From positions 1 through 29,516 of IMG/VR virus record IMGVR_UViG_3300018482_000003: a DNA stretch of 29,516 bases; one strand, 5' to 3'. Within the stretch, counting starts at the first letter, position 1. The number at the start of each line of letters is the position of its first letter. The position numbers were made by a program, and so were the translations under genes. This document shows, in pieces, positions 27,507 to 29,516 of the stretch. This DNA comes from a virus. Under the pieces are notes generated by a model, which made no database searches, was not told the DNA's origin, and was given only the letters and a program-made list of their open reading frames with translations.

Positions 27507-27845
27507 TTACCGGTGCGGCCATTCTGTTCCGTGCTCATGCTGAGCCACTAGGGGGCCCCTGCGCTCGCCCGGACGGCGCACCAGCGTCAGGCCCTCGAAG
27601 TCGACGGGAAGCCAGCGGTCCCGGCCCGTGGTCAGGATCTCGAATCCCTGCTCCCGCCCGGGCGCGGCGACGACCATGATCGCGCAGCCGTCCCTGATGA
27701 GCCCGTAGCGCACCCGCAGCCACAGCATCTCCCGCACCCGGCGGGAGACCCGGCCGACGAACACGCCCGGCGCCACCTCCAGCAGCCACCGGGACAGGTC
27801 GCCCCGCATCCCGGCGGGAACTGCCGTCAGGACCAGGACGATCAC
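27507..27845 (-). CDS. cas2: CRISPR-associated protein Cas2, type I-E
   Basis: A 112-residue protein starting at GTG (27845-27843), sharing GTGA with the cas1 stop. The N-terminus VIVLVLTAVPAGMRGDLSRW, then LLEVAPGVFVGRVS and REMLW, and GFEILTTGRDRWLPVDFEGLTL match the I-E family (Cas2e), which forms the dimer core of the Cas1-Cas2 integrase that inserts spacers. The C-terminal tail is longer than in E. coli by roughly 18 residues. The gene ends about 40 bases from the phage terminator. Confidence 0.9.
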   Translation of the reverse strand: MIVLVLTAVPAGMRGDLSRWLLEVAPGVFVGRVSRRVREMLWLRVRYGLIRDGCAIMVVAAPGREQGFEILTTGRDRWLPVDFEGLTLVRRPGERRGPLVAQHEHGTEWPHR

Positions 27846-28786
27846 TGATCGTCCTGGCCGTAGGCGGTCCCCCCGGCCACGGTGCCGCCGGGCTCCCATA
27901 GTTCGGCGACCGCCCGCTGCGGCTCTTCCGGGGTGCCGAGCAGCTGCTTGACGTCGCCCGCGATCCGGCCAAGGAGGCGCTCCCCGGCGATCACGTCGCG
28001 GACGGCCCGCCTGGTCCGGCCTTCAAGGTCACCGCCGCCGGCGCCCGCGATGGCGAACGCGGCCGGGATCGTGACCTCGGCCTTGTACAGGTCGGCGACA
28101 TCGTAGACGAAGCTGAGCTGGTGCCCGGTGTGGATGAACCCCAGGCCCGGCGAGCAGCCCAGGTGCAGGATCGCCGCATGGCAGATGCCGTACAGCGCGG
28201 AGTTCGCCGCCGACAGGCACTGGTTCACCGTGTCGCCGCCGGCCCAGTCCGACAGGTCGTACTTGCGGCCGCCCCACTGGATCCCGTTGGCTGCGGCGTG
28301 CTCCCGGTAGCAGGCCCGGACCCGGGCGCCCTCGCGGCCGCGGAGCTGCTGCATCGTCTGCCCTGAGGTGTCCTCGCCGGGGAACCGCATCGCGTACATG
28401 GCCCGGGCGACCTGCAGCCGGGACCGCTGGCTGCTGACCAGCGCCGCCTGGCGCAGCAGCAGGCCGGCGGTCGTCGCCGCGGCCACCGTCCCCGCGTACA
28501 GGCGCACCCCCTGCTCACCGGTCCACGCGACACTGCACCCGCTCCTGGCCAGCAGCGACACCGCCGCCTGCGTTATCCGCGTGCCAGGCCCGAGCAGCAA
28601 GCACGCCAGCATCGCCACCGGGATGCTCGCCGGGCCGTCATCATGCCAGAACGCGACCCCGTTCGCGTCCCGGTCAACCACCGCGTGCTCCACGTACACG
28701 AAGCTCAGCCGGTCACTGAGCCTCCCCAGCTCCGTCGCCGAAGCCGGCATCTCGCTAACCCGCACAGCCAAACCCCCGTAACGCAT
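27842..28786 (-). CDS. cas1: CRISPR-associated endonuclease/integrase Cas1, type I-E
   Basis: A 314-residue Cas1e. The N-terminal beta domain has DRLSFVYVEH, LLGPGTRITQAAVSLLARSG and GVRLYAG. The catalytic metal ligands are in place: Glu152 in GREGARV, His219 in GFIHTGH, Asp229 and Asp232 in FVYDVADLYKAE. It inserts new spacers with Cas2. The ATG at 28784-28786 has no clear Shine-Dalgarno; the next Met, at residue 13, is an alternative. Transcription runs away from the array, and cas2 is co-translated behind it. No cas3 or Cascade gene is in the window. It may be host or phage DNA. Confidence 0.93.
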   Translation of the reverse strand: MRYGGLAVRVSEMPASATELGRLSDRLSFVYVEHAVVDRDANGVAFWHDDGPASIPVAMLACLLLGPGTRITQAAVSLLARSGCSVAWTGEQGVRLYAGTVAAATTAGLLLRQAALVSSQRSRLQVARAMYAMRFPGEDTSGQTMQQLRGREGARVRACYREHAAANGIQWGGRKYDLSDWAGGDTVNQCLSAANSALYGICHAAILHLGCSPGLGFIHTGHQLSFVYDVADLYKAEVTIPAAFAIAGAGGGDLEGRTRRAVRDVIAGERLLGRIAGDVKQLLGTPEEPQRAVAELWEPGGTVAGGTAYGQDDQ

Positions 28787-28846
28787 ATGGACGGTGAGCA
28801 GCCCGTCATCCCCCGTATGCGTTGTCCCGTCAACGACCGGGACAAC
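28780..28846. promoter_or_regulatory. Two adjoining palindromes over the cas1 start
   Basis: AACGCATA (28780-28787, covering the cas1 start codon) is exactly inverted in TATGCGTT (28816-28823), and GTTGTCCCG (28821-28829) is exactly inverted in CGGGACAAC (28838-28846). They lie in the divergent region between cas1 and the array and could bind a regulator of either. Confidence 0.45.
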
Positions 28847-29119
28847 GTCCCGTCATCCCCCGCGCCCCGCCAGACCAGCGCAATCCCCCGATCCGGACTC
28901 CCCGTAATCCCCGCAGGCCAATGGATAGCCCCCAGCCACGGCCCTCTCGACGCTGCCGCTCCCCGTCGTCCCTCGGCGTGGCCTAGTGACCCGTCGTCCC
29001 CGCAAAGTGATCAAGGGCAGCACCCCCGTCGCCCCGCATCGAGCAGACCCGTCGTTCCCCGCGCTGCCACCCAAGCCAGCGGCACCGGACGCCTTCCGCC
29101 GGAACCTGAGCCGTTACCC
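28803..29119 (+). repeat. Degenerate CRISPR-repeat copies in the leader region
   Basis: At least seven copies of a CCGTCGTCCCCGC-like motif, the 5' half of the repeat, begin near 28803, 28850, 28902, 28963, 28991, 29026 and 29049. Those at 28850, 28963 and 29026 also keep a GACC-like end, so they are near full length. Some units abut without a spacer; 28902 to 28963 is a regular 61-base step. No gene was seen in this 333-base gap apart from the leader and these copies. Confidence 0.62.
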
Positions 29120-29514
29120 GTCGTCCCCGCGCTCGTGGGTCGGACCTGGTAGCGCACCCGCATGCGGGAGCGCAACACCCGTCGTCCCCGCGCTCGTGGG
29201 TCGGACCGAAATAGCCGCGATCAGGGGGGCATCAGGATAACCGTCGTCCCCGCGCTCGTGGGTCGGACCGGGCGAGGACGCCGATTCCTTCGGGCGGGAA
29301 CCCGTCGTCCCCGCGCTCGTGGGTCGGACAGGTCGGCACGCACTCGGTGCCCCAGCGGTACCCCGTCGTCCCCGCGCTCGTGGGTCGGACAGCGGGGTAC
29401 GGCGTCACCCTGTCCGCCCCGTCCCGTCGTCCCCGCGCTCGTGGGTCGGACCGCGGCGTGGGCGCCAAGCCCCGCCCGCGCGCCCCGTCGTACCCGCGCT
29501 AGTGCGTCAGACCG
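29120..29514 (+). CRISPR. Type I-E CRISPR array, seven repeats, six spacers
   Basis: Repeats begin at 29120, 29181, 29243, 29304, 29365, 29426 and 29487, each 28 bases. The first half reads GTCGTCCCCGCGCTCG, the second starts TGGGTCGGAC and ends in CG in most copies. Spacers are 33 bases (one of 34). The repeat folds into a five-base stem (CCCGC/GTGGG) with a four-base loop, and the last eight bases (TCGGACCG) correspond to the crRNA 5' handle of type I-E, so transcription runs rightward. The repeat at 29487 carries several changes, which usually marks the old end. The array may continue past the window or stop there. Confidence 0.93.
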
Positions 29515-29516
29515 CC

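Noticed and set aside
27400-27510. Attachment site at the phage/CRISPR border
   Set aside because: No tRNA, integrase or second copy of a core sequence was found in the window, so no att site can be named.
28121-28366. Plus-strand frames opposite cas1
   Set aside because: Shadows of cas1, whose family and active-site residues are unambiguous.
29148-29180. Palindrome (CCCGCATGCGGG) inside the first spacer
   Set aside because: Short and GC-rich; expected by chance or copied with a protospacer, so no separate function is claimed.
29148-29486. Spacers that might target the neighbouring phage (self-targeting)
   Set aside because: I compared the six spacers with the window by eye and saw no obvious match; this was not exhaustive. 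A BLAST of each spacer against the window would settle it.

Overview
The window is high-GC DNA with dense, overlapping genes, many GTG starts and short GTGA/ATGA stop-start overlaps. The protein families (actinophage-type zinc-ribbon protein, HK97-type head genes, DUF6582-protease fusion, GH25-like endolysin) point to an actinomycete host, that is Actinomycetota. Nothing in the sequence places it more precisely. No rRNA, tRNA, integrase, repressor or transposase was found.

About 1.3-27.4 kb is the late region of a siphovirus or prophage, read almost entirely on the plus strand. Positions 1-1096 hold the end of an unknown gene, a membrane protein and a lipoprotein that may be host or phage. 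Next come a zinc-ribbon protein, an HTH protein and an HNH nuclease (1.3-2.9 kb). The packaging and head genes follow (3.1-9.6 kb): putative small terminase, a large terminase split into ATPase and nuclease ORFs, portal, a scaffold-like coiled-coil protein, DUF6582-protease, and major capsid protein.

A roughly 6-kb cargo block (9.6-15.6 kb) then separates the capsid gene from the head-tail connector. It encodes two SAM methyltransferases, a GT-B glycosyltransferase, small proteins, and three surface or fibre-like proteins, one carrying an alpha/beta-hydrolase domain. After the connector lies one small minus-strand gene, a tail-completion protein and a second (CgeB-like) glycosyltransferase directly before the tail-tube gene. 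The tail chaperones G and G-T (joined by a -1 frameshift), the tape measure with a lysozyme-like domain, tail-tip proteins and a lysis cassette complete the operon. The lysis cassette holds small membrane proteins, a papain-like amidase and a GH25-like endolysin. A last small gene (27.1-27.4 kb) sits behind an AT-rich set of ATTCA boxes, and a strong stem-loop terminator closes the phage region.

Immediately beyond the terminator, on the minus strand, are cas1 and cas2 of type I-E. A rightward CRISPR array of seven repeats runs to the window edge. No Cas3 or Cascade gene is visible. The roughly 330 bases between cas1 and the first intact repeat are full of degenerate copies of the repeat's 5' half. 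Whether the cas1-cas2-array unit is host DNA bordering a prophage or is carried by the phage cannot be settled from this window.

The main points for follow-up are the adaptation-only CRISPR unit with its repeat-derived leader, the split terminase, the glycosylation/methylation cargo placed by the capsid and tail-tube genes, the hydrolase-bearing fibre, the antisense moron, and three genes that appear to use CTG or ATT starts.
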